Shown: in pieces, positions 12,740 through 23,811 of the stretch
How positions within the stretch are numbered: the first letter of the stretch is position 1
Layout of the letters: every line of letters begins with the position of its first letter
NCBI RefSeq assembly: GCF_037038585.1
Contig: NC_092523.1
Coordinates: forward strand, 26,107,501-26,171,500
Direction: 5' to 3'
DNA: 64,000 nt
Source of the DNA: Patagioenas fasciata
Lineage: Eukaryota; Chordata; Aves; Columbiformes; Columbidae
Program-made: the position numbers and the translations under genes
The notes under the pieces: model-generated
Seen by the model: the letters and a program-made list of their open reading frames with translations, nothing else
The model's database searches: none
Told to the model about the DNA's origin: nothing

Positions 12740-14735
12740 GAATCACAGAATGTTAGGGATTGGAAGGGACCCCAAAAGATCATCTAGTCCAATCTCCCTG
12801 CTGGAGCAGGAACACCTAGATGAGGTTACACAGGAATGTGTCCAGGTGGGTTTTGAATGTCTCCAGAGAAGGAGACTCCACAACCTCCCTGGGCAGCCTG
12901 TTCCAGTGCTCTGTTACCCTACCTGAGAAGAAGTTTCTTCTCAAATTTAAGGGGAACCTCTTGTGTTCCTGTTTGAACCCATTACGGCTTGTCTTACCAT
13001 TGGTTGTCACCGAGAAGAGCCTGGCTCCATCCTTGTGACACTTACACTTTATATATTTTTAAACATTAATAAGGTCATCCCTCAGTCTCCTCTTCTCCAA
13101 GCTAAAGAGACCCCGCTCCCTCAGTCCTTCCTCATAAGGGAGATGCTCCACTCCCTTCATCATCTTCTTTGCCCTGTGCTGAACTCTCTCCAGCAGTTCC
13201 CTGTCCTTCTGGAACTGAGAGGCCCAGAACTGGACACAATATTCCAGATGTGGTCACACCAGGGCAGAGTACAGGGGAAGGAGAACCTCTCTTGACCTAC
13301 TCACCACCCTGCTCCTAATACACCCCAGGATGTCATTTGCCTTCCTGGTCACAAGGGCACAGTGCTGGCTCATGGTCATCCTGCTGTCCACCAGGACCCC
13401 CAGGTCCCTTTCCCCTACACTGCTCTCTAACAGGTCGTTCCCCAACTTATACTGGAACCTGGGGTTGTTCCTGCCCAGATGCAAGACTCTACACTTGCCC
13501 TTATTATATTTCATTGAATTTTTCCCTGCCCAACTCTCCAGCTTGTCCAGGTCTCACTGGATGGCAGCACAGCCTTCTGGAGTGTCAGCTACTCCTCCCA
13601 GCTTGGTGTCATCAGCAAACTTGCTGATAGTACACTCTATTCCCTTATCCAAGTCATTGATGAATATATTGAACAATACTGGCCCCAGTACTGACCCTTG
13701 AGGCACTCCACTAGATGCAGGCCTCCAACGAGACTCCGCACCATTGGTCACGACTCTCTGGCTTCTTTCCTTCAGCCAGTTCCCAGTCCACCTCACTACC
13801 TGATTGTCCAGACTGCACTTCCTCAGTTTAGCCGTAAGGATGTTGTCAGAGACTGTGTCAAATGCTTTAGTGAAGTTAAGGTAGAACACATTCACCGCTC
13901 TGCCATCATCTATCCACCTCGTTATGTCTTCATAAAAGGCTATGAGGTTGGTTAAGCATGACTTCCCCTTGGTGAAGCCATGTTGACTGCCCCTAATGAC
14001 CCTCTTATCCTTGATATGCCTTGAGATGGCACCACGGATAAGTTGTTCCATCACTTTCCCAGGGATGGAGGTGAGGCCAACCAGTCTATAGTTACCCAGG
14101 TTCTCCTTCTTGCCCTTTTTGAAGACTGGAGTAACATTTGCTTTTCTCCAGTCCTCAGGCATCTCTCCTGTATCCCAAGACTTGGCAAAGATGATGGAGA
14201 GTGGTCCAGCAATGACCTCAGACAGTCCCCTCAGCACCTGCGGGTGCATCCCATCCAGACTCATGGATTTATGGATGTCCAGATTACTTAATTGCTCCCT
14301 AACCCAGTCCTCATCAACTAAGGCAAACTCCTCCATTGTCCTGACTGCCTCTGGGGCCTTGGGGGTATGGGGCTACTCAGGACAGCCTCCAGCAGAGCAG
14401 ACAGAAACAAAGAAGGCATTCAGTAACTCTGCCTTCTCCATATCTTCTGTCACCAGGGCACCCACCCCATTCATCAGTGGGCCTACATTGCCTCTGGTGT
14501 TAGTTTTATCTGCCATGTATTTGAAAAAGCTCTTTCTGTTGTCCTCAACCCCTCTGGCCAGGTTTAATTTTAAGGAGGCCTTAGCTTTCCTAGTTGCCTC
14601 CCTACACCCTCTGACAACAGCCTTATATTCTTCCCAAGTGGCCAGCCCCTCCTTCCATGATCTGTAAATTCTCCTCTTCCACTTGAGCTTACGCAGCAGT
14701 TCCCTGCTTAACTACGTAGGTCTCCTCTGGCTAAG
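12740..14735 (-). mobile_element. CR1 LINE, 5'-truncated, ORF2 reverse-transcriptase half
   Basis: The 3' end lies at about 12740, where the CACAGAAT-type terminal block is visible. The 5' truncation is near 14735. This retains roughly the last 2 kb of the element: the reverse-transcriptase domain, the C-terminal part of ORF2 and a short 3' UTR. The breakpoint and subfamily are not resolved. No flanking target duplication is apparent, which is usual for CR1. Confidence 0.93.
12816..14700 (-). pseudogene. Decayed CR1 ORF2 (reverse transcriptase)
   Basis: On the minus strand one reading frame runs through almost the whole element and ends at a stop at 12816-12818. It is broken by in-frame stops at 14373-14375, 13554-13556, 13254-13256 and 13059-13061. 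The 13554 and 13254 stops are TGA at positions where the family normally has arginine, consistent with CpG decay of CGA. The reverse-transcriptase FADD box is intact at 13608-13619. In motif A, however, the expected catalytic Asp of the L-D-F-x-K-A-F-D box is Asn (codon 13875-13877). I saw no frameshift. The enzyme is therefore dead both by stops and by an active-site substitution. The frame is otherwise well kept, pointing to a fairly late insertion. Confidence 0.9.
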
Positions 14736-16335
14736 AAATAAATAAGCACTTCTGATATAGATATGGATTTGTCATCCTAGGTCTGTTTAAGAAATACCTA
14801 ATCTTGTAGACTGGTCAAAAGGTTTTTTCACTTGTGACATTTCAGTTTGGCAACATTAAACATCTGGTTGTCTTCAATGTGTATTTCAGTTGCATCTAAA
14901 GAAATCTAGATATACCAATATTTTATTTTGTAATAAAGAAAATAATCTGGTAATAGTTAAACTAAATTTACTGGGGCAATATTCAAAGCCTTAATTTTGG
15001 TTTAGCATAAGTGTCAGTCTTTTTATTATGCATTTGAGAACATCCAGCAGACACACTGAGAGCCCTAATTCTCCAGTGCTCTTTACACACAGTATTCTCC
15101 ACCTACAGAAAAATGGTCCCAAAACAGCAGGTAAGTCTTGTGCCTACTTTGTAGCCACTTTAGTACGAGATGAGTGGCTAGGAAAAGAAGTGGAAAATCA
15201 GGTTCTGCATCTTCAATTTAAAAAAGTGTTAATTAGCCTCAAGCCTTAGTTTACTTATAATTGTTATGTTATTAGAATCCCTATCAGCTGACTCTCATTT
15301 TGCTCCTTCCCCATCAACATACTTCATTGCACATTGTCCTGATGCCTTCCCAAGTCTCTTCCCATCAATCTTCAAGTTTAATCATCATAAACCACAGATG
15401 AGGCTTATTGCGGATGTTGATTCCAACATTCGTGGTCACAAAAATATGTCTTCTTTGCTGCTAAAGAGTAACTGAAAGCACCTGAGAATGATTAGAAACT
15501 GGTTTGCCGTCCTGGAACCCATGCTGCCAGAAGGGGGAACCTGCTGCACATCCTTGAGAGAAACTTGGGAGTACAAACCACACGAGGCTACAGGAGCTAA
15601 AAGGCAAAGGTATCTATCTTGAGGCCCTCAGTTTATTTTATTTTACTTTGATATCACTTCAGCCAAGTTATACTAGATTTACAGATGTCCAGCTGAGAAC
15701 AGAAACATGTTCACATAGCTATCCAGCACTGATCATTTAAAAAAAAAAAAATCAAAAAAGCCCCCACAAAAACAAACCAAAAGACCAATATTAAGACAAG
15801 AGTCAGATTAACGGAGGATTAACCTTTCCCAAAACCTTGCACATCTCATATGTGACATGTTGCACAGTGAGCAGAAGGCTTCTGCTTTGTGCTATCCGGC
15901 TTGGTCCTCCTGTCAACATTGCTGGTATACCTGTACTTGATTAAAGCTCCTTTGCTTTAACGTTAAATGGTTACAGACCAAAGACTCCAGAAATGTGCTT
16001 CAAAGATTCTGCATTTTAATTTAATACTGCTTGCAGAATGTTGGGGCACATGGAGCTTCGAAAAAGCTTGTTTGTTTTTTCCCTTTTACATTATAGGGAA
16101 CCAAGTAACACCCCAAACACCACCTGAGGCAGGATGATATTTTTATTTGGATCATTTTTGTGTGACACCACCATGACACTACAGCACTGGGGAACTGGAG
16201 AGCATTGTCTGAGACCTGGGACCTTACGATTCCTACGTCTGTGTCTCGGTAAATGGCTCTGCAAAGCCTGCCTGGCCCTCGGTGAGCAAACGCTCCGCCG
16301 ACAGGTGCCCAAGTGAGCACTGGTAACACCGCTGT
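14736..16335. other. Intergenic DNA upstream of the TMEM33 CpG island
   Basis: AT-rich sequence with an A-rich tract near 15739-15780. No gene, RNA or clear repeat is visible. Base composition shifts sharply to GC-rich at about 16.34 kb. Confidence 0.55.
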
Positions 16336-16622
16336 CAGAACACAGAAAAACCCCTATGTAGACCCCACAGAGCCAGCTGAGGAGCAGTGGCCGGGCCCGC
16401 TGTAGACAGCAGAGCCCCGGGGGCCGGAGCGAACCTCCGCCCCACCCGTGTTCTCTGGCAGCGGCAGCTCCACGCCACCCCCAACAAGGCCTTGTGACGC
16501 CGCCTAGGGCGGTCACAGGCGTCACGTCGCCTACATTGCCCGGCAGGCTCCGCGGCTGCTGGAAGTGACGCCTGGCCGGATCCGGGGAGTACGGCCGTGC
16601 TTGGCCGTTTGTGGCGCTTGCG

Positions 16623-16705
16623 GTGGGTCGTGGGCGGCCCGGCTGGGAGTTTGGGCTCGGGAGGCGGTTGCCCCTGTCCCTGCTGAGGCCCTTCTCTCCC
16701 CGTAG
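16623..16705 (+). other. TMEM33: Possible tiny 5' UTR intron of TMEM33
   Basis: A pyrimidine-rich tract ending in CCCCGTAG lies directly before GTGCAGCC-ATG and looks like a 3' splice site 8 bases upstream of the start codon. A candidate donor GTGGGT at 16623 would give an 83-base intron, near the vertebrate minimum. The ATG context is unaffected either way. A more distant donor is equally possible. Confidence 0.3.
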
Positions 16706-16713
16706 GTGCAGCC

Positions 16714-16770
16714 ATGGCAGACTCCACGCAGAACGGGCCCATGCAAGGCGGGGCTGGCGGCGGAGCGGTG
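16714..16770 (+). CDS. TMEM33: TMEM33 coding exon 1
   Basis: Encodes residues 1-19, MADSTQNG followed by a Gly-rich tail, ending at a GTAAGT donor in phase 0. It lies inside the CpG island. Confidence 0.95.
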
Positions 16771-19700
16771 GTAAGTAGCGGCCGTGCTCGGCTGTGCGGG
16801 GGGCAGCAGGCCGCGGTGCCGGCCTGGCTCTTGCGGGGGGAGCGGGAGCGTCCTGTGCTGGCCACGATGCTTCTCCGGCAGCGTGGGCGCCCCCCGTGTG
16901 CTGCTCGCCCGGGCAGGGGGAAGCGGACCTTTCACTTGCTGGTTGAAAACGTGTTGCTGCTGCGCCGCCGTTCTGGGAAGTGCCTCAATCAGAACTAATT
17001 CTGTGCGGCAGCAACCATGTGTCTGTGGTTTTATTACATAAGTTAGGAGATGACGATATGAAAGCGCTTTTAGGTTAGGTTGATTTCTGGTCACTTTTAT
17101 AAAAAGGGTCTAGGAACGTGGAGGAATACTTCAAAAGCTGGTTTAAATTCGGTAAAATATCTTGAGCTCTTTCAGGTGAAAGGGAGCCGATGTTTTGACT
17201 CTTAGGCATCTAATGGCTCAAAGCATGCTATATTAGAGCCATTCTGGTACCGAGACTGCATCAGGTGTGAAGAGGACTGTGATTAAGGAGAGCTGCTAGA
17301 TTACCGTTAAAAGTTTGGTTGTGTTGGGTCTTTTGTGTGTTTTTTTTGTTTGTTTTGTTTGTTTGTGTGTGTGCGTTTTTGTTTGTTTGTTGTTTTTTTT
17401 TCAGCCAAGAATATGTAAGCCAAAATGATGCTACTCTCCTTATGATGTAGCTATGCTAATCTCCCAGACCCCTTCTGTTTTCCCGCTTCATAAGAAATGT
17501 GATTTAGCCCTAGGTGTGTGAAGTGTATTTTAAAAGGAACCTTGAAGGAATAGATAGGAAAGTCAGACCTTGCATGATGCATTTTGGAAGCTGGCTGTCT
17601 TGTGAGGTTGGTTTGTTCCAAAAAGCTACCTCCACACAAGAGTGTGTTTTATTGCAAGGTACAAAGGAGCCTTTTGGTTCTGAGACAGCCAAGCTGTTGT
17701 TGATATGGTTAGTAACATTGTATGAGTCAAGTTTTTTACAGATGAAAAAGATGCTCTTTGCTTCAAGCTATGATTTGATTCTGTTCAAGGTTGGAGAAAG
17801 ACTTACAATTTAATATAGAACAGAAGAATGTTCATTGTATGCAGATATTAAGATACCAACTTCTGTGGGGGTTGGCTTTTTTCTTTTCTTCCTCTGATGT
17901 AGCAATTTCTGATGGCTAACAAGTTGGATACAGCAATGTGGATTTCCCGCTTGTTCACAGTTTACTGCTCAGCTTTATTTGTCCTGCCTCTTCTAGGGTA
18001 TGTATTGTAATTTTGTAAAATAGCATTAAATATTTGCAAAGTAGATACACTCCCTTTTCAAAGAGTTGTTTTCCATGTTAGGGTAAATTTTTGTTATTCA
18101 GCCTACTCGGGTGATTTCTGTAAGAACAGTTTATCCATTTTTGATTGGTTTGAAACACTTGTAGACACGTTTGGAAAATGTGTTGAACAACTGTAAAGTA
18201 CTGGCAAATGTGTGGTTTTATGTGTGGTTATGGAGTCATATATTGAGTTGGTTTACCTTTGGCACCTGCAGTAAGTTGGTGTTACAAGTTTTTGAGTTGT
18301 ATTTTGATAATAGTGCTTGTGTATGATAATAAAAATACTTCAGGTGTTGTGCAATTGTGATGCAATTCTCAAGGGTGGAAGACTTCTGAGCAGGGGCTTG
18401 GTTCATATGGTAACGTCTCCTCTGATGATTTGCAGGTTGCATGAAGCAGCGAGCTTTTATCAGCGTGCCTTGCTGGCTAACGCTCTTACTAGTGCCCTCC
18501 GACTACACCAAAGGCTACCGCACTTCCAGCTTAGTAGGGCGTTTCTGGCCCAGGCCTTGCTGGAGGACAGCTGCCACTACCTGTTGTACTCACTTATCTT
18601 TGTGAATTCCTACCCTGTTACAAGTATCCTTTGCTTTGGTCACCCTGGTGATGTTTTTAAATATCTTAAAAACTTCTCACCACCTGTGCCGTGGGTTGAA
18701 AAACTAGTTTAAACTAGAATATGTTTGCTATTCATAGAGAGTATTCTGTGTAAAATAGGAGAGGCTTATGTTGATTGATCTATACTCAGGTTAATCACCT
18801 CTATAGTGCACTGCAGTCTTTGCATACTTAGGCTTTCTTTACCTGAGACTTCAGTGGATTTTATGAGCAGTCTCAAGTGATGCTTTGAGAAGTTGGTAAC
18901 TTTCATTTATTACCAGTACTGAGTTAATATATGACTCCTCACTGTGAGTAGGACATGTATCATGTGGAGAGATAATTATACAGTAGTAGCTTTTTGAGAT
19001 AAGTTATTACAGAGATGAAGTCTGCAAAAAAAGACTTAGTCCTGTGGCTTGTCAAAGGTGATGTGTAAGAACCGACTTTTCTTTTGTGCCACTTTGTGTA
19101 TATGCTTAGTATCCTCCTCTTAAAATGTGTCTGACAGAGGCATGGCTATGTTCTTGCTCTCTCAAATCTGAATGGCTGGCAACTGCATGTTCTTTGGTAA
19201 AGAAATGCATTTTGTAGCATCTCTTAATTAAAAGTATTATTACTACGTGTATTTGATACATCTTAAGTAGTAACCTCACACGTGTCTTCCACGCAGAAAG
19301 AATGCACTCCAGCAGAAACGCACTAATTTGTAATGGTGTATGTTGTACTTTCGCATACCTACATACGTGCACATTTTGAAGTTAATAAAAATGTATAGTG
19401 AAGAGGTGGAAGAAGCAAAGAGCTATAAATACAGATGTTAGACATATACATGTTTTAATACAGCATAGATAATTTCAGCCAACCATCAAGGTGTTACTTG
19501 TGTGTTAACATCACAAAGAAGTTGAAGCACTTGTGCAGCCTATAATTTTCCTTATCGCTTGCTTCAGTGAGTATTTTTCCAGTTCTGCTGTTCTCTTTGC
19601 TTCATGCTGCCACGTATACGAAGAAGGTTCTTGATGTAAGTATGACATGCTTTTTGATACGATTAATACTACTGGTATTCTTGGGGTTTATAAACAGGTT

Positions 19701-22700
19701 TGAGTTGCAGCTATGGTTTCCTTTAGCTACGCTAGAGGAGTTAAAATGACATTGTAGTATGGAATCTCAGCACAGGGAACATGCAAAGTCTTTTTTTGGG
19801 TGGGTGGTTTGGTTTTCTTAACCCTTCTGTTATGACTTAACCATGTTGGAGTTGACACTAGTTCTTTTTCTTCAAATGTTGTTCTTTGAAGGAAACAAAA
19901 GCTGTGTAGCAGTTACGTTGAAACTTAAGACACGCTTTCAAGCTAAACCATAGTCTGTGAAATTGAATGTTCTGTTTCAGTAGTAAAATAACAAAATGCA
20001 GGGTGAGGCTAGCAAGGAAAATACTTGCCATTGGACTTGCTGCTCAGTGAACTGCCTTGTGCAGCTTCATGCAAGTCCGACCGTTGGTCTTCCTAACCGG
20101 GCTGTCTTGCTGCCGTAGGTGCTTCCTCCTAGTGGCCAGCATAAGGCTCATGGCCTTCTCTGTGCTGTTGAACCAAAAAGGGTGTGGGAGGGAACTGCAG
20201 CACCTCGTGATTTTAATTGAACTCTATGTAATTACGGAGTTCCAAGCTTCCAGTAGTTTTCCTTGAGATACTGATTTGCATACCTTTAAATGACTTAGTC
20301 TTAAAATACTTAAATGAGTTATAAATTATAATTGTTAGTATTTTGATTTCTCTGTGCTGGAGAAGGTAGGTGTAACTTGTATGTTTTCTTGCAATCTTTT
20401 TTTCTTCTTTAAAGGCACGGAGTTCAAATAGCTTGCCTTTTCTGAGAAATCTTTTAGACAAACTGAATGCTAATCAACAGAATATTCTAAAATTCATTGC
20501 TTGCAATGAAATTTTCCTGATGCCAGCTACAGTTTTTATGCTCTTCAGGTAAGAATTACCATAACTATTTTCAGAATTAGAAACTTGCTATGTGGATTAC
20601 TTTCTGTAATTGAGTTCTCTGTGGGTCATAGATCTCCATTTATATGGTTCTGGCTGACCAAGGCTTGAACTTGGAGCTACATTTATTTGAATACTAGATT
20701 TCTCAAGTTGGTGCATCATTAAATCAAAAAAGCATTAATTCTGATATAACTAAGCACCAAAAACGCTTCCTTGTCATAGCATGGGTGACATTGTTGGGTC
20801 AAATAAAAGTTTTTCAGGCCTGTAACTTGTGTTCTCCTACATTGTTCGTTTAGGTTGATGTAATATAATTGAAAGTGAACTCTTATTTTTGACTATTAGA
20901 TTCCATAAATTAAGGTGGCATGGTATTTCATTCTGCTAAAAGTGTGCAAGCAGGAGTAGGTTATGCCCTTTTTTCTATACAGGTTGTAGCACAGTGAGAA
21001 CATCTGTCTTGAGTGGTCTCACAGGCTTTACCATCGTGGAAGTTGACAGAATACATAATTTGTCTTTAATATGTCAGCTGAATGCTTAAATGCTTCAGTC
21101 CTGAAGGATTCCATTTCATTTAAGGCCACTTACCAATTGACAGATAGATACTCTCTGTATCCAATATCTGAAACTTTGAAGTACTTAAAACTTCTCTTTA
21201 GGGTAACTTCTTTTTCTTTTTTTTTTTTCTATCTCTATGGAGACTTTAGTATGAGAAGTGTTGCTACTTTGGATACATCATGTAGTAGATAATGAAGCTT
21301 ATAAAAGATCATATAACAAATTTTAAAATTGTGTAATGGTTAAATGCAGCGATTGTGAGAATTTGTTTTTCAAACTGTCCTAGCATATTAAATGCTTGTA
21401 AATACTGTACAGGTGCAAGATTTTCTCCTGTAGTTCACTTTTCTTTTCACTTTATATTTTTTATTTTGGGTAAAGATATTGCTTATACTTGAATGTGTTC
21501 TAGTTATTGGGACTGTCATGTTAAACTTCAAATAGAGCTTTTTAATATTGTGTTATATAAAGAAGCTGCAGTCATTGAAATTACTTATGGTATTTCTGTG
21601 CTTTGCTGTGTATGGTTTCTATGCTAGCCTTTCACTATTTTACAGCACTTTCATGTGAAACAGCGGTTTTCTAAAGTATCAAAACCTAATTTTGTTGTAA
21701 CTGAAATAGTTGCCTTGGCATTAATTTCTCAATACATCTATAGTAGTGTCCAGCGCGTACTGGGAAGTTTTGCAAAAGATACTAGAAATGCAGCCCATAT
21801 ATTCAAAGCGCTATGATGAGGGCTGAAGAAGCTCGCTGTAACTGGACTATTTATGTCAGCCAATTTCTGTGCTTGGCCTGCAAGCTTTTTCTTAATACTG
21901 AACAGGCATCTACCACCACTTCTATGATTCTTTGTCTACCACCAGAAATGAGATATATAAAAAACTTGAAGTGCTGTTCTGGTATTGATTTTATATTAAT
22001 TAAAAACTGCTTCATTGAACACTTCTATTCTGTAATGTAAGTTTCTGCTTTCCTAAGTGTATGTTTGTGTACTTTTCCTTGTCACGTGTAGATTATCTGA
22101 ACCAATGTGACCCCGATGTAGCCTTTTTGATCCTAAGGCGTTTGATTGCTTTTATTAGGAAAAGTCCTGATTTTTTTTTTTCCTTTTTGTTAGTTTCAAG
22201 TTCTTCTTCTCTATTCTCTTTCAGTGGGCAAGGTAGTCTGCTCCAGCCATTCATTTACTATAGATTTCTCACATTACGCTACTCCTCTCGGCGAAATCCA
22301 TACTGTCGGTAAGCATGAAGTTGATTTTGGAAGTTAACATTAAACTGCAGAGTCTTAGGCATTCAGAAATTTTTCATTCTAAAATGAATGCGTAACTTAA
22401 TACTAAATGTGCAAATGGTAATTATAGAATGTGGAATACACCTGGATGCTAAAAAAAAACCCCAACTAGCTGGTTTAAGGTTGCATTTATTTCATGTAAC
22501 TGAACTTCTCTAAAATGTACCACCTAAAATGTACATGCCTTTGTAATTAAAACTGTGCTTTGGGAGAGGAAAGTCTTTTAATTGTTCTGTGACCATTTAC
22601 CAGAAAGATTCTTATTTTAGATTCCAGGCCTGTCTGAGGCTAAGTCTATACGTGAACAGGCACTTACAAACTTGTGTAATGTTGAGAGAAAAAAAATCTG

Positions 22701-23811
22701 TGGATGATCTTAAGCATGTTCATAACTTCCTTTAGTTAAATTCTTAGGTTAATTATAATTGAAATAGAGCTTTCTTGATTTTGTTTGAAAGTTGGTCAAG
22801 CCAATGCTATGGCTTTGAACTTTGAAACCGTAACTGTTTCTATGAGGATTTGCTCAGGTTAGTGCTTTCTCAGAACTTTTATTACAAGCATTGCATAGGG
22901 TAAGATTTTGTGAACTTTCCAGTATCATCACTACTTGATTAAAAAACATTTTGCTAAAGTACCAAGTAAGTGGCTTTGGCTGCCATTGTATGCAAAGACA
23001 GGTGTGAGAATCATAAACTTGATTGCCTCCTATTCCTTACCATTTTGTAAGAAATCAATTGCTCCATCTTAGTACATGGATTTTTTTTTTTTTTTTTTAA
23101 ACAACAAATATCTACAAAGGTGCTTTACTACTTTGGTATCTAAAATAATTTAAGCTTTGCAATATTAAAACTAACTTTTGATATAACTAGTTTATCCAAG
23201 ATGTTCTGGCATTTATGTGCTTTTAAGGGAAACTGGTGGTGTCAGTTTTATTTCTCATGTCTGTCTTCTAATTGTTGCCTCTAGAGTGCCGGGTTCTTGC
23301 ATCCTGTCAAGAAGCAGTGCAAACACATAATTACCTCCCAACTCCTGACACTATTTCTGATGGAGCATTACTCTTTTTTTAGTGCTTGGGGTTTGCTTGT
23401 TTTTTTTTTTTCTAGAAGGTAGAACTTTTCTGCTGTTTTATATCTGTCCTTACCTTGTAAGCTGCTGAACTAAAGTTAATTAAAATGTTAATGTTTAAAG
23501 GATAAGAATTCCGAAGCTCTTGCAAGATACTGCAACACTGAGTTGATCTAAAGAACTTACTAGCTAGAGTTTGGGGGGGGGGGTGGTGGTGAGAAAAATA
23601 GTAAATGAAAAAGATAGATTTAGATTATACTTCTGCTAAATGCTGTAGGATTTTAAAACTCTCTTTAAATCTGATTTTCAGGACTCTCTTCACCGAGCTG
23701 AGGATTGTTGTTGAACACTTAATAATGAAGCCCTCATGCCCTGTTTTTGTAAGAAGACTATGCCTCAGCAGCATTTCCTTTATAAGCAGATTGGCACCAA
23801 CTGTTGCATAG
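16714..23811 (+). CDS. TMEM33: TMEM33, transmembrane protein 33 (complete, 7 coding exons)
   Basis: Joined exons: 16714-16770, 17903-17997, 18436-18623, 19568-19635, 20415-20548, 22225-22308, 23682-23811. They total 756 bases, giving 251 residues plus a TAG stop, against 247 in human. All junctions use GT-AG and keep phase. TMEM33 belongs to the Pom33/Per33 family of endoplasmic-reticulum and nuclear-envelope membrane proteins. It is reported to bind reticulons, shape ER tubules and take part in the unfolded protein response. Hydrophobic segments are visible at about residues 32-50, 92-112, 114-130 and 158-180, and the C-terminal region (about 190-251) is basic and moderately hydrophobic. The start has a good context (GCC before ATG, G after). 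The N-terminus has a few more Gly and Gln residues than mammals. The promoter is a CpG island, as expected for a ubiquitously expressed gene. Identity is firm because long blocks match the family nearly residue for residue. Confidence 0.97.
16771..17902 (+). other. TMEM33: TMEM33 intron 1
   Basis: The first 200 bases remain in the CpG island; the rest is AT-rich with a TG/TTTG-rich low-complexity stretch at about 17325-17401. No other gene is seen; the frame at 17514-17813 has no recognisable content. Confidence 0.8.
17337..17401 (+). repeat. T/TG-rich low-complexity tract
   Basis: A mixture of T-runs with GTTT and TGTG units in intron 1 of TMEM33; no transposon boundaries. Confidence 0.8.
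17903..17997 (+). CDS. TMEM33: TMEM33 coding exon 2
   Basis: Follows a TGATGTAG acceptor and starts QFLMANKLD. It encodes the first membrane segment, including the SRLFTVYCSALFVLPLL block. The end is set at GG before a GTATGT donor because the next exon must supply one G to complete Gly. Confidence 0.95.
18436..18623 (+). CDS. TMEM33: TMEM33 coding exon 3
   Basis: Acceptor TTTGCAG, then a codon-completing G and LHEAASFYQRALL. The exon runs through the second hydrophobic block (YLLYSLIFVNSYPVT) and ends with one base of a Met codon before GTATCC, a weaker but legal donor. Confidence 0.95.
18624..19567 (+). other. TMEM33: TMEM33 intron 3
   Basis: 944 bases of unique AT-rich sequence between GTATCC and TTCAG; nothing else recognised. 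Confidence 0.85.
19568..19635 (+). CDS. TMEM33: TMEM33 coding exon 4
   Basis: Short 68-base exon encoding SIFPVLLFSLLHAATYTKK, a hydrophobic segment. The first two bases finish a Met codon split across the junction; the donor is GTAAGT after GAT. Confidence 0.95.
19636..20414 (+). other. TMEM33: TMEM33 intron 4
   Basis: 779 bases. A somewhat GC-richer patch at about 20040-20215 stands out but has no identifiable exon or repeat. Confidence 0.8.
20415..20548 (+). CDS. TMEM33: TMEM33 coding exon 5
   Basis: Acceptor CTTTAAAG, then ARSSNSLPFLRNLLDKLNA and the hydrophobic NEIFLMPATVFMLF block. It ends at AG before GTAAGA in phase 2. Confidence 0.96.
20549..22224 (+). other. TMEM33: TMEM33 intron 5
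   Basis: 1,676 bases of AT-rich intron with a T-run near 21217-21230 and a strong pyrimidine tract before the acceptor. No other gene is supported. Confidence 0.85.
22225..22308 (+). CDS. TMEM33: TMEM33 coding exon 6
   Basis: 84 bases after CTCTTTCAG. Encodes GQGSLLQPFIYYRFLTLRY and SSRRNPYC, ending at CG before GTAAGC so that the next exon completes Arg. Confidence 0.96.
22309..23681 (+). other. TMEM33: TMEM33 intron 6
   Basis: 1,373 bases. Includes T-runs at about 23081-23098 and 23400-23412 and an 11-base G-run at 23573-23583, followed by GGT repeats, about 100 bases upstream of the last acceptor. Confidence 0.85.
23573..23592 (+). repeat. G-run with GGT repeats
   Basis: Eleven consecutive G residues, then TGGTGGTGAG. 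It lies in the last TMEM33 intron, about 90 bases before the exon 7 acceptor. Confidence 0.9.
23682..23811 (+). CDS. TMEM33: TMEM33 coding exon 7 and stop
   Basis: Acceptor GATTTTCAG, then a codon-completing G and TLFTELRIVVEHLIMKPSCP. The C-terminus ends in SRLAPTVA and the stop is TAG at 23809-23811. The C-terminal sequence matches the family closely. Confidence 0.97.

Larger units (their letters stand above)
16340..16990 (+). promoter_or_regulatory. TMEM33: CpG-island promoter of TMEM33
   Basis: A GC- and CpG-rich block of about 650 bp stands out from AT-rich flanks and covers the first coding exon. At 16561-16570 there is a GGAAGTGACG motif, which combines an ETS core with a CRE half-site, a common arrangement in housekeeping promoters. 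GC boxes lie nearby, for example AGGGCGG near 16506-16512. No TATA box is evident at the expected place. The exact start site cannot be fixed from sequence. Confidence 0.75.

Noticed and set aside
13330-14667. Several plus-strand open frames of up to 185 codons
   Set aside because: They are antisense shadows of the minus-strand CR1 reverse-transcriptase coding sequence.
16091-17094. Minus-strand open frames of 144-187 codons over the TMEM33 promoter
   Set aside because: They arise from high GC content in the CpG island; composition is Pro/Arg/Ala-rich and unlike any family. A divergent transcript is possible but unsupported.
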